A stretch of DNA of 64,000 nt from positions 248,001 through 312,000 of the forward strand of contig NZ_JAUSQM010000001.1 in NCBI RefSeq assembly GCF_030811215.1, given 5' to 3'. Below are positions 6,518-15,738 of this stretch, piece by piece (within the stretch, counting starts at the first letter, position 1; each line of letters opens with the position of its first letter). This stretch comes from Nocardioides massiliensis (GTDB lineage Bacteria > Actinomycetota > Actinomycetes > Propionibacteriales > Nocardioidaceae). The notes beneath the pieces were generated by a model that did not search any database, had not been told where the DNA came from, and worked only from the letters and a program-made list of their open reading frames with translations. Both the position numbers and the translations under genes were made by a program.

Positions 6518-8272
6518 GTGTCTGATCTTTCCCGCATCACTGGGCGCGTACAGGTTGTTCGGGCGCGCAACGTGTCCCGTGACCGTGAGTACGCGAAGCT
6601 GATCGCCATTCGCCAGGGCGACTACGAGAAGGTCGCTCCCGGCCTGTTCAACACCGAGGAGTTCGACCGCCCGCTGGTGGCGAACCTCATCGACACCACG
6701 GCCCGGGACATCGCTGAGACGATGGCCCCGGTGCCGACGGTGAACTGCAACGCAGCCACATTGTCGAACGCCTCTGAGGTGACTCGGCAGAGCAAGCGCA
6801 ACGCGATAGCCAACTCCTATATCCAGAAGTCTCGGCTTCAAGACCAGATGTTTGCTGGCGCTGACCGCTACGGGTCGTTCGGGTTCATGGCTTACATCAT
6901 CGACCCGGACACCGAGGAGCACGCTCCCCGCATCCGTGTCGGGGAACGCGCCACAGCGCACTACGTCAAAGACTATCGAGGCAACACCGCCGAGTATTTC
7001 GAGGTGTCGCGGATTCCGATAGACGAACTGATGCTGAAGTACCCGGATCACGCTGCACAGTTGGCGGCTCACCAGAAGCGCCACACTGAAGCCACCGAGG
7101 TTGAGGTGGTCGACTGGTACGACAAGGAGCGCAGGCTCCTGTTCGTGCTAGACCCGCAGATCGTGCTGGTGGACTTGCCTTCCCCGTTGCCGGGGAAGTG
7201 TCCGGTGCGGATCGTGGAGCGACCCACGATCACCGGGCAGGGCCCGCGTGGTCAGTTCGATGACGTTATCTGGGTGCAGGTCGCCCGGGCGTTGCTCCAG
7301 ATGTACACGATGAGCGCCATTGAGCGTCAGGTGAACGCCCCGCTGGTCGTTCCGATGGACGTGAACGAGATGGAGATTGGCCCGTTCGCGGCCATCCAGA
7401 CCGACGGGCAAGTCACCACCGTCCCGCTCCAGATCAGTCCGGCGTTGTTCCCTGAAGGCCAGGTGCTGGCCCAGGAGCAGCGGATGGGTTCCCGGTACCC
7501 CGAGGGGCGCACCGGTTCCATCGACGCCTCGGTCATCACCGGCCAAGGCATCCAAGCCTTGAACGGTGCGTTCGACACTCAGGTGGCGACGTTCCAGCGG
7601 CTCAACGCTTCGGCTATGGAAGATGTCATCTCGATGTGTTTCGAGATGGACGAGCATCTGTGGCCGGACTTGAAGAAGACGTTCTTCATCAGGGACAACG
7701 GTTCCCCGTTCAAGCTGGAGTATCAGGCTGGCAAGGACATCGCCGGGGACTACACCTGCGATGTCACCTATGGGGCCATCGCCGGACTGGACGCTAACCG
7801 GGGTCTCATCTTCATCCTCCAGGCCCTGGCTGGCGGGCTGGTGTCCAAGCAGACGGCACGCAAGACGTTGCCGGTGGACATCAACCCCTCCGAGGAGGAG
7901 CGGGCTATCGGCTTGGAGCAGATGGACGACTCCATCGCTGCGGCCTTGGCTGCGTTGCCGCAGGCGATCCCGCAGATGGCGATGGGTGGGATGGACCCGC
8001 GTGAGCTGGTCCAGCAGATCACCGAGATTCGCAAGCTTGTCGCTAACGGCAAGTCTCCTGCGGAGGCTGCGGAGAAGGTGTTCGCACCGAAGGAAGACCC
8101 GCAGGCTGAGGCGCCTGCGCCGGACCCTCTGGCTGAGGCTCAGGCTGGCGGCGCTGGCCTGCCTGGCGCTGGCGGTGGTGGCGCTTCAGACATGCTGATG
8201 ATGCTTGCCGGGGTCGGCGCCGGAGGCGACCCGAACATGTCCGCGAACGTGAGTCGCATGATCCCGATGTAA
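6518..8272 (+). CDS. Portal protein
   Basis: The 584-residue protein follows terminase directly, as portal genes do. The fold is suggested by the early YEKVAPGLF-FDRPLVANLID region, a central QVARALLQMYTMSAIERQ helix and a long C-terminal helical tail rich in Ala, Glu and Met (GGMDPRELVQQITEIRKL). The portal forms the dodecameric channel for DNA entry and exit at one capsid vertex. The start is GTG with a GAGG element 8-12 bases upstream. The assignment rests on position, size and composition. Confidence 0.82.
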   Translation: MSDLSRITGRVQVVRARNVSRDREYAKLIAIRQGDYEKVAPGLFNTEEFDRPLVANLIDTTARDIAETMAPVPTVNCNAATLSNASEVTRQSKRNAIANSYIQKSRLQDQMFAGADRYGSFGFMAYIIDPDTEEHAPRIRVGERATAHYVKDYRGNTAEYFEVSRIPIDELMLKYPDHAAQLAAHQKRHTEATEVEVVDWYDKERRLLFVLDPQIVLVDLPSPLPGKCPVRIVERPTITGQGPRGQFDDVIWVQVARALLQMYTMSAIERQVNAPLVVPMDVNEMEIGPFAAIQTDGQVTTVPLQISPALFPEGQVLAQEQRMGSRYPEGRTGSIDASVITGQGIQALNGAFDTQVATFQRLNASAMEDVISMCFEMDEHLWPDLKKTFFIRDNGSPFKLEYQAGKDIAGDYTCDVTYGAIAGLDANRGLIFILQALAGGLVSKQTARKTLPVDINPSEEERAIGLEQMDDSIAAALAALPQAIPQMAMGGMDPRELVQQITEIRKLVANGKSPAEAAEKVFAPKEDPQAEAPAPDPLAEAQAGGAGLPGAGGGGASDMLMMLAGVGAGGDPNMSANVSRMIPM

Positions 8273-8313
8273 GGCGTCGCCTTACCTTCACCCGAATAAA
8301 GGAGATGCCTTCA

Positions 8314-8490
8314 ATGGCTGATTTCAAGACCAACAAGGGCGGCACCCAGTCTTCGTCCGCACTATCTGCTGAGCCGTGTGACGACAGCAAGACCCCAGTG
8401 ACCGGCTTCGACCAGGCCCCGCTTGGGGCGGGTGCCGAGTTCGGCGCCCCGGGTCCGGGTGTCGGGAACACGCGCTCCGGGATCAAGTAG
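8314..8490 (+). CDS. Small Gly/Ser-rich phage protein, 58 aa
   Basis: The frame encodes MADFKTNKGGTQSSSALS and ends VGNTRSGIK, low in hydrophobic residues and likely disordered. An AAAGGAG ribosome-binding site lies 11 bases upstream of the ATG. It sits between portal and the HNH gene. Small Gly-rich virion or decoration proteins are common at this position, but no function can be assigned. Confidence 0.65.
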   Translation: MADFKTNKGGTQSSSALSAEPCDDSKTPVTGFDQAPLGAGAEFGAPGPGVGNTRSGIK

Positions 8491-8517
8491 ACCCCGACCC
8501 AGCACGACTTGCCCATT

Positions 8518-8577
8518 CCCGCTTAGGCGGGTTGCTACCGGCCTGTTGCCGGGTCCAGGCGGGCGCTAGACCCGGCA
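8518..8577 (+). other. Paired intergenic hairpins before the HNH gene
   Basis: CCCGC-TTAG-GCGGG (8518-8531) is followed by a 9-bp stem, TGCCGGGTC/GACCCGGCA (8547-8577). There is no T-run. They lie 27-86 bases upstream of the HNH start. Hairpins ahead of homing-endonuclease genes often reduce late-mRNA translation or stop transcription; that role here is inferred. Confidence 0.5.
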
Positions 8578-8603
8578 CTCATTCTTTCAAGGGAGGCTGA
8601 ACG

Positions 8604-9164
8604 ATGGCACGAGGCGGCTATAGGCAGCCCTCCAATCCGGCTGCCGTGTCGGGCCCGGGTGCGCTCTCGCAGAAGGTGTGCATACGGTGCGGCGAAGCGA
8701 AGCCGCTCGACGCCTTCAAGAACCGTGCCGGGGCAGCCGACGGGAAGCGGAACGACTGCCGGGCCTGCTCGTGGCGCCGTGAGGAGTTGCGACGGGGGCG
8801 CCCCGAAGTCCGGGCGCGCATCCTTGCCGCACAGCGCGAGCGCCGTCGGCGCAACTACACGCCCGAGTCCGGGCGGGCTCGGAACATTTCCTTCCGGTTT
8901 CGGCTAACGGCAGAGGACTACGCCTCCCTGCTCGCGGACCAAGGTGACGCCTGCGCCATCTGTGGCTCCGAGCCGGAGCCTGGGACCCATCTCGCAGTCG
9001 ACCACGACCACTCGTGCTGCCCTCCGCCAAAGAAGCGAACGTGCGGGGCGTGCATACGCGGCCTGCTGTGCTCTGGCTGCAACAAGGCCCTCGGGGGATT
9101 CAAGGACTCGCCCGACCTTCTCTCTGCTGCAATCCGATACCTGACGGAGACTGCCAATGGCTGA
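8604..9164 (+). CDS. HNH (endonuclease VII-type) homing endonuclease
   Basis: The 186-residue protein has a zinc ribbon (CIRCGEAKPLDAF with CRAC about 20 residues later). A recombination-endonuclease-VII-like HNH domain follows: CAICG near residue 118, VDHDH near 132 and RGLLCSGCNKALGGF near 155-167. Its first 23 residues (GGYRQPSNPA, GPGALSQ) duplicate the N-terminus of the next gene's product (GGYRRPGNPA, PPGALSQ). It therefore looks like a free-standing mobile endonuclease that captured the start of its target gene. It overlaps that gene by 8 bases. Confidence 0.85.
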   Translation: MARGGYRQPSNPAAVSGPGALSQKVCIRCGEAKPLDAFKNRAGAADGKRNDCRACSWRREELRRGRPEVRARILAAQRERRRRNYTPESGRARNISFRFRLTAEDYASLLADQGDACAICGSEPEPGTHLAVDHDHSCCPPPKKRTCGACIRGLLCSGCNKALGGFKDSPDLLSAAIRYLTETANG

Positions 9165-9588
9165 CGGACGCGGCGGCTACCGCCGCCCTGGCAACCCGGC
9201 GCCCGTATCCCCACCAGGCGCCCTTTCGCAGCGCACCGACGGTGGCCCCACGCAGGCGGGCATGGTCGCCCCTGGCGGCGAGTACGGGGAGCGCCAGGAG
9301 ATGGAAGGGATGCAGGCCGGTGCCGCCATGCAAGGCGGCGGTGGCGGTGCAGCCGACCTCGTTCCGATCAACGCCCCCTCGGCGATGCCGGACCAGCCGA
9401 TCACGGCTGGCGCACCGGTCGGTGCGGGCGTCGGCCCGCAGGCCGCTGGCATCCCCACCGAGGAGCAGGCGTCGGTCGAGCAGCTGCGTCCGCTGCTGCC
9501 TTCCCTGGAGTTCATCGCCAACCTCCCCCAGTCCAACCCGGAGACCCGGGCGTTCGTCCGACGGTTGAAGGCGGCTGTGTATGGCTGA
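9157..9588 (+). CDS. Virion-associated protein, 143 aa
   Basis: The protein begins MADGRGGYRRPGNPAPVSPP and is Gly/Pro/Ala-rich up to residue 100, then more helical (VEQLRPLLPSLEFIANLP). Such proteins lie between portal and internal virion genes in related actinophages and are probably structural. The start overlaps the end of the HNH gene. The HNH product carries a diverged copy of this N-terminus, suggesting the HNH gene inserted at codon 1-25 and the gene kept a working start. Confidence 0.7.
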   Translation: MADGRGGYRRPGNPAPVSPPGALSQRTDGGPTQAGMVAPGGEYGERQEMEGMQAGAAMQGGGGGAADLVPINAPSAMPDQPITAGAPVGAGVGPQAAGIPTEEQASVEQLRPLLPSLEFIANLPQSNPETRAFVRRLKAAVYG

Positions 9589-12500
9589 CATCTGGGGTTC
9601 GATCAAGAACACCGCAGAGTCGCTTGGTGGCGCGATTGTCGCGCCCGCTGGTGCCGTGTGGGACTTGGCGTCGGCGCCGTTCGATGACGAAGACGACGAC
9701 TTCGGCACGATCCTCAACAAGCTCGCCGGTCGTGCCGGCGACGTGCTGGACCCGCTGCTGAACGAGGAGACCTTCACTGGCCTCGGGTTCTCCAAGGCCA
9801 TGCAGGGCTTGGAGTACGTGTACCGCGAAGGCGTCTCCGAGCCGCTGTCCACCGGCATCACGCAGACGGCAGCGGCGTTCGACCAGCGCAACCCTGGCGT
9901 GCTGTTCGATGCGGAGTCGTGGGCCAAGGCGTACGACGTTGCCCAGAACCGCAGCATCGGCCAGTCGATGGCCGTGCTGAACGCCGAGGCCCCGTTCATG
10001 CTGGGCCTGAACTCCGGCCAGTGGGCTGTGCAGGGCGCGATGAGCGACCCGATGGATGACCGTGCCTACCGGCAGATCAACGAGGGCCTGGGGCTCCAGT
10101 CCACCGTGCTCTCTGGCGGCATGGACTTCCTTGCCCGCTGGTATCTCGACCCCGGCATCGTGGTCGGCAAGGGTGCCTCCGCCGTCAAGGCGAAGGCGCA
10201 ACGTCGAGCCCTCTCCCCCGAGGAGCGGGTCGACCTGTTCGACCGGATGCACACCGCAAAGGCGGAGAAGCTTGGCCTTCCCGTCTTCGGCGGGAAGTGG
10301 ACTGAGCGTACGGACATCTCCACCCGCACGGAGAACTACCTGCGGTGGATCAACGAGGCGGGCGACGGCGGTCGCCCCTTGAACGCTGCCGAGATTTTCG
10401 CTGGCTCCCCGGAACTGGCGCGCACCACCAATGGTCGCGCCATCGCTGGCCTGCTTGCTGACGCCGGGCGTCTATCGGAGGTGCCGGAGGAGTTCGGTCG
10501 CAGGGCTGTGCTGGAGGGCCAGGTCAAGGCCCGCAACGCCCAGCGCCGCATCCTTGCGGTCGCTGCTGGCGACGAGTCGCAGATCAAGCGACTGGAGTCG
10601 GAGATTGTCGACGCCGGTCACATCGCTGACCAGTTGAAGAACATGCTGCGTGGCACCACCCTGGAGCTGAAGACTCAGGCGCTGGTTCCGTCGGCCCGCA
10701 CCAACCCGGCGTTCATTGCCGACCTGGAGCGCCAGCTCGGGAACCTCAACTCCGAGAAGGCTATTGACGAGTTCGTGACCGGCTGGGAGGCGCGTCAGCG
10801 CATTCTGTCCGAGCTTGCTGGTGGGCTGAAGGAGCTTCCCGGTACGAGCGCCACGGGCCGCAGGGCCCTCGGTCGAGAGCAGGGCAAGGGCGCCCTCATC
10901 GGGGACGGCACAGCGAACACCGGCAACGCTGCACTGGACACTGTGGTCACCAAGACCGCTGAGGTTGCCCGCAAGCCTGGCACCGTGCTCCGCGCACGAC
11001 AGGAGTCGGCGTCGACCATCTACGCCAAGGGTGCCTACGGCATCCCGCTGCTGGTGGTCAACACTGTCGGCCTCGCTGCCTCGCCGTGGACGAAGGCGCT
11101 GCCGAAGGGCATCAACGCCCTCCGCACCTCGCAGTACCACGGCATCGCCAACCTGCACGACTGGGACGGCTCCACCATCCAGCTCGACTCGATGATGCGA
11201 GTCGCGCAGGTCGATGACGCCAACCGGATGGCTGTGCTGTCCGAGGCCGCGCTCGCCCGGAACGAGGCGGAGCGCCAGCGGATCATCGTCAAGGCCGAGA
11301 ACCTGTCGATGAAGCGGCTGGCTGAGCGGTGGAGCGAGAAGGTTGGTCAGGAGATTGACCGGGGCTTCATCGAGGAACTGATGATGCGCCAGAACGGTCA
11401 CCGTTCTGCTCGGCTGACTGCTGCCAAGGGCCGCGCCTACGCGGCCACCCAGATGGACCCCGCTGCCGGTGCCGCTCTCGGCACCCGGGTGGCCGACTCT
11501 GCTGTGGACCAGGCGACTGCCGCTGCCTCCCGTACGGACTCCAAGTGGTCCCTGCGGGTGGACCAGATCAGCGACGACGGCGTGCCTGTGGCACTGCCGC
11601 TGCTGGAGACCCAGCTGGGCAACGTCGTCCCGATGGTCGACGTGAACCTGGCGGAGAAGGCGCTGTCCCGTGAAGGGTCGCGCCTGTCTCGGATGTCTCG
11701 TGCGTGGCGTGAGAACGAGTACGAGATTGACCGCTTGTCCCGCATGAAGGCTCCGGCTGGTTCGGCTGTCGCCAAGGCTTTGGAGGCGCGGCGTGCCGCG
11801 ACCGACATGCTGCTGGACGTGGCTGCCACCGGCACTCGGGTGTGGAAGTTCTCGGTGCTGATGCGCCTGGGCTACCCCATCCGTGTGGTCATGGACGACC
11901 ACATGCGTATCTGGACCCAGTTGAACGCCATGTCGTTCTATGGCGACAACGGCACCGAGGCTGCCAAGAACCTCTGGTACAACAAGGTTACCCGCAACCG
12001 GGAGGCATCTGTGGCTGCGGCCCAGATGCGTTTCCAGCGTCGGGAGTTGTTGGACCAGGCGGAGGCGGCAGGCCTTGCCGGCTACGACGACTTGTACCGC
12101 GAGGCGCGGTCCCTGCACCGTTCGATCAACAAGAAGCGGTACTGGGTCAACCAGTGGGAGAAAGACGGCAGCCCGGAGTCGCAGGCGAAACTGCGCGAGG
12201 CACGGGAGTGGCTGGCGGAGAAAGAGTCTGCCCGCAACAACCTGCTGGAGCAGTTGCCCGACGAGTCCCCGTCGGAGCTGCGGAAGCGTGCAGGCGAGTT
12301 GGAGAAGCAGCTTGCTGACTTCGAGAAGGCGCCGAAGAAGACTGTCGGCACCCAGTCGTTCCGGCTGAACGGTGTCGAGTACGACGGCGCGTTCGCCACC
12401 CCGTCCGGTGAGGCGATGCGTGAGGCATCGCGCTCCCAGGCCACGTTCGACGCGGTGTTGCAGACCGGCGAGGAAGCCTCCTACATGGGGCTGACCGCTA

Positions 12501-14743
12501 ACCGGTCGCACCGCATCGTGCAGCCCGGGGAGCGCGGTCACCTTGAAGCGTGGGCTTCGGCGGTGAACTTCCAGTTCCGGCAGTCCGAGGCTGCGATGCA
12601 CTTCGTCAACGGCGGCAACGTCGATGACTTCGTGAAGTGGTTGGGGAAGCCCCAGCAGAAGCATCTGCGGGAGCGGCTGCCGCACTTCGCGCACGACCCC
12701 GAAGATTGGGGTCACCGCATCCAGCAACTGGTGGACGACTACCTGCCGACGGCGGAGCTGCGCGAGCAGGTCGCCAAAGGTCAGGTCACTACCGCGACGT
12801 TGCGGAAGACGGTCGGGCCCGACATGGGGCCCGCCGTGCATGGTGCTGTGGTTGGCGACAACCTCGGCATCTCTGCTGCGGTGACGATGGCCGGCAAGGC
12901 GATGAATCGGGTGATGAAGGCCCTGGCGGAGACGCCGACGGATCGGCTTTCCCGCCACCCGTACTTCAACTCGATGTACAAGGTGCACGTCCAGGAGCAG
13001 CACCAGCTGCTCACTCTGGCGAAGCGGAAGTCTGGTGGGCCGGTTCGGTTCACCGAGGCTGACCGTCAGCGAGTGATGGCCCAGGCGCGCAAGATGGCGA
13101 TGCACGACCTGAAGCGCACCCTGTTCGACATCTCGGCGCACTCCAGTGCGGCGCATGTGATGCGGTTCGTGTCTCCGTTTTTCGCGGCGCACCAGGAGTC
13201 GCTGGCTCGTTGGTGGCGGATCGTCGGGGATGACCCGTCGATCATCCGCCGCTTCCAGCAGGCGTTCGACATGCCCCGCAAGTTGGAGCTTGTCGTCAAC
13301 TCCGAGGGTGAGCTGGTCGAGTCCGGCGAAGGTATCTCGACCGACCACCGTCTGTTGCTCCAGTGGCCTGCCGCTTGGGGCGGCAAGAAGATCGAGACGT
13401 TCGAGCTGGAGGACGGTCGCAAGATCGTCATGGACCCCACGTCCATCTCCAAGTGGACGCTCGGGGAGAACTCGTTCAACCTCGTCCTCCAGGGCGGGTT
13501 GATGAACCCGGGCGCCGGTCCTGTGGTGTCGCTCCCTGCCGAGTATCTGGCAGCGAAGTACGCCAACGAGGAGGAGATTGCTCGGGTGGCACGGGTGTTC
13601 AACCCGTTCCCGCCCGGGGCTCCGACCGATGTGCTGTGGCCTGCCACGTTGAAGCGGTTCATGGCTGCGGTGCAGGGCGAGGGCAACCGGGAGTACAACA
13701 CCCGGTGGCGGCAGAACATCTCGGACATGTCCACGGACTTCCTGTTGGAGAACGGCAGGGAACCCACGGAGTCTGAGGCTGAGGAGCTGCGGGTCCGCGC
13801 TGGTCGCCTGACCAACACGGAGATGTGGCTTCGGTTCGCCAACAACATGTTCTCTCCGGCCCCGGCTCAACCGGGGTCGAAGTACGCAGCCATCACTAAC
13901 GCTTGGCGACAGATCAGTGACCTGTCCCGAGACAAGGGTTACGGATACGAGTGGGCTATCGAGAAGTTCAAGGAGCGGTACGGCGAGGCATACATGCCGC
14001 TCATCTACTCGACGTTCAACAACCCGACCGGCATCGACATCTCCATCGAGGCGGTGTCTGCGTTCAAGCAGCACCGTCCCCTGTTGGGGAAGGTGGACTA
14101 CCGGCTGCACAAGGGCGTCATGGGTGCCGACGGCAAGGGCGAATGGTCGCCCGAAGCCCGCGTGTTCTTTATGAACCAGCGGGTTCGACCGGGTGACTCG
14201 GAGACGTACCTGTCGAACGACGACCCGCGTACGGCGCAGATCGAGCATCAGGTGAAGCGAGGGTGGGACCGCTACGCGGGCCTCACCGCTCAGCTTGACC
14301 TTGTTGCACAGCAGGCAGGGCTCACCACCTACCGCGAGTCGGAGGTGCTGATGCAGGCTCGACGGGAAGCCGTCGAGCAACTGAAGGCCGAGAACTACGC
14401 CTGGGGCGAGGAGTGGGATTCGTTCAACCCGAACGAGTTCGACTCTCTGGTGGACGACCTGGAGCGTGTGGCGTTCGAGTCGAAGCTCGGCAAGGACTCC
14501 ATGCGCGGGGATGTGCGGGTGCTCCAGCAGTATCTCGCTACCCGCGCCCAGGTGCTGGAGTACATGGAGGCTCGCCGCGAGGCGGGGCTCACCTTCTCCC
14601 CGGACGCCCAGGACATGGCTCCGGTCATGGAGGAGTTCACCCGGGTGGTCGGTCAGCTTGTCGAGTCGAACACCGAGTTCGATGAGTATTGGTTCCAGGG
14701 TTTGTTGGAGCGCGACCCGCTCCTGACAGGAGAGGTCGGCTGA
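9581..14743 (+). CDS. Giant virion protein (1,720 aa), possible internal/ejection protein
   Basis: This is the largest gene of the phage, mostly helical with many long charged stretches (for example DDLYREARSLHRSINKK and LREAREWLAEKESARNNLLEQ). It lacks the hydrophobic repeats expected of a tape-measure protein. It lies next to portal, ahead of the muralytic virion protein. In short-tailed phages this place and size fit internal virion proteins ejected with the DNA; that role is inferred. The start overlaps the previous gene by 8 bases. No nuclease, polymerase or protease motif was recognised. Confidence 0.7.
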   Translation: MADIWGSIKNTAESLGGAIVAPAGAVWDLASAPFDDEDDDFGTILNKLAGRAGDVLDPLLNEETFTGLGFSKAMQGLEYVYREGVSEPLSTGITQTAAAFDQRNPGVLFDAESWAKAYDVAQNRSIGQSMAVLNAEAPFMLGLNSGQWAVQGAMSDPMDDRAYRQINEGLGLQSTVLSGGMDFLARWYLDPGIVVGKGASAVKAKAQRRALSPEERVDLFDRMHTAKAEKLGLPVFGGKWTERTDISTRTENYLRWINEAGDGGRPLNAAEIFAGSPELARTTNGRAIAGLLADAGRLSEVPEEFGRRAVLEGQVKARNAQRRILAVAAGDESQIKRLESEIVDAGHIADQLKNMLRGTTLELKTQALVPSARTNPAFIADLERQLGNLNSEKAIDEFVTGWEARQRILSELAGGLKELPGTSATGRRALGREQGKGALIGDGTANTGNAALDTVVTKTAEVARKPGTVLRARQESASTIYAKGAYGIPLLVVNTVGLAASPWTKALPKGINALRTSQYHGIANLHDWDGSTIQLDSMMRVAQVDDANRMAVLSEAALARNEAERQRIIVKAENLSMKRLAERWSEKVGQEIDRGFIEELMMRQNGHRSARLTAAKGRAYAATQMDPAAGAALGTRVADSAVDQATAAASRTDSKWSLRVDQISDDGVPVALPLLETQLGNVVPMVDVNLAEKALSREGSRLSRMSRAWRENEYEIDRLSRMKAPAGSAVAKALEARRAATDMLLDVAATGTRVWKFSVLMRLGYPIRVVMDDHMRIWTQLNAMSFYGDNGTEAAKNLWYNKVTRNREASVAAAQMRFQRRELLDQAEAAGLAGYDDLYREARSLHRSINKKRYWVNQWEKDGSPESQAKLREAREWLAEKESARNNLLEQLPDESPSELRKRAGELEKQLADFEKAPKKTVGTQSFRLNGVEYDGAFATPSGEAMREASRSQATFDAVLQTGEEASYMGLTANRSHRIVQPGERGHLEAWASAVNFQFRQSEAAMHFVNGGNVDDFVKWLGKPQQKHLRERLPHFAHDPEDWGHRIQQLVDDYLPTAELREQVAKGQVTTATLRKTVGPDMGPAVHGAVVGDNLGISAAVTMAGKAMNRVMKALAETPTDRLSRHPYFNSMYKVHVQEQHQLLTLAKRKSGGPVRFTEADRQRVMAQARKMAMHDLKRTLFDISAHSSAAHVMRFVSPFFAAHQESLARWWRIVGDDPSIIRRFQQAFDMPRKLELVVNSEGELVESGEGISTDHRLLLQWPAAWGGKKIETFELEDGRKIVMDPTSISKWTLGENSFNLVLQGGLMNPGAGPVVSLPAEYLAAKYANEEEIARVARVFNPFPPGAPTDVLWPATLKRFMAAVQGEGNREYNTRWRQNISDMSTDFLLENGREPTESEAEELRVRAGRLTNTEMWLRFANNMFSPAPAQPGSKYAAITNAWRQISDLSRDKGYGYEWAIEKFKERYGEAYMPLIYSTFNNPTGIDISIEAVSAFKQHRPLLGKVDYRLHKGVMGADGKGEWSPEARVFFMNQRVRPGDSETYLSNDDPRTAQIEHQVKRGWDRYAGLTAQLDLVAQQAGLTTYRESEVLMQARREAVEQLKAENYAWGEEWDSFNPNEFDSLVDDLERVAFESKLGKDSMRGDVRVLQQYLATRAQVLEYMEARREAGLTFSPDAQDMAPVMEEFTRVVGQLVESNTEFDEYWFQGLLERDPLLTGEVG

Positions 14744-15738
14744 TGGTGAACCAGATTGACAGGCCCATCGCGGACGCCCTCCAGCGTCCGGCGCAGGCGC
14801 TCCTGTCGGTGATCCGGGGTGCGGCGAGTGGCGGGGTCCGCAATGCCCCCGCCCCCTCCGCCTCTGGCGGGCTACTGGACATGAACGCCCTGATCGCCCA
14901 AGTGCAGGCAGAGGGTGCCGCCTCCGGGCGGGACCAGCTCCCGTCCTGGGTGACCCGCCGTGCCCAAGGGCACTACTCGCAGTACGGCGAGCCGATGGTG
15001 TACCTGGGTGGCCGCAAGCGCCAAGCCAAGTCGATGTACGACCCGAACGCCGGCTCCCCCCGTCGCGCCGATGCGCTGGGCGAGGACTTCGGTGTGTACG
15101 AGGAGCCGGTCGAGGCGACGCTCACTCACGCGCAGAACCGTCCATACATGTGGGACGAGAAGAAGATTCTCGACGCCATGAAGAAGATGCGTGAAGCCGG
15201 GTTGAACGTCACTGACTTCGACACGATGACCCAGGTGTGGGGCGGGCTCGTCAACCGAGCCGCCCACATCTACTCGCTGTCGGGTGGCACCAAGAAGGTG
15301 ACGCCGTGGGATGTGCTGGACATGCATAAGTCGGAGTCCGCTGCTGCGGGCTCCCTTGTGGACTACGAGTCCGGCTCGAAGACCACGACGCAGCGCACGG
15401 TCAGTGAGATTACTGAGGGCCAAGGCTGGCAGGTCATGCAGCAGGTTCTGGCGCAGCAGCTGGGGCGTGACCCCAGCGACGACGAGGTGCGGGACTTCAC
15501 GTTCCGCATGAACCAGTCGGCTGCACGGAACCCGTCGATCACCGAGACGATCCAGCGGTACCAGGCTGGTGAGATTGTCGAGGCTGACTCCACCACCACG
15601 GGTGGGTGGACTGGTGCCGATGTGATGCGGTCGGCTGAGCAGGAAGCTCAGGCCGACCCGGACTGGGCTGAGTACCAGTCGGCCACGACTTTCTTCAATG
15701 CGACGCTGGGTGCCCTCGGGGCTATCGGTGATGTCTGA
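14743..15738 (+). CDS. Structural phage protein, 331 aa
   Basis: The product starts MVNQIDRPIADALQRPAQAL after a GGAGAGG ribosome-binding site. It contains KKILDAMKKMREAGLNVTDF and PWDVLDMHKSESAAAGS segments, with an acidic C-terminus. It is coupled to both neighbours through one-base stop/start overlaps. It probably belongs with the 1,720-residue protein and the muralytic protein as part of an ejection set, judging only by operon position. Confidence 0.65.
   Translation: MVNQIDRPIADALQRPAQALLSVIRGAASGGVRNAPAPSASGGLLDMNALIAQVQAEGAASGRDQLPSWVTRRAQGHYSQYGEPMVYLGGRKRQAKSMYDPNAGSPRRADALGEDFGVYEEPVEATLTHAQNRPYMWDEKKILDAMKKMREAGLNVTDFDTMTQVWGGLVNRAAHIYSLSGGTKKVTPWDVLDMHKSESAAAGSLVDYESGSKTTTQRTVSEITEGQGWQVMQQVLAQQLGRDPSDDEVRDFTFRMNQSAARNPSITETIQRYQAGEIVEADSTTTGGWTGADVMRSAEQEAQADPDWAEYQSATTFFNATLGALGAIGDV

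Noticed and set aside
10472-14380. Long leftward open frame of about 1,300 codons
   Set aside because: It lies opposite the 1,720-residue virion gene, is dominated by His, Arg and Leu, and results from high-G+C codon structure.
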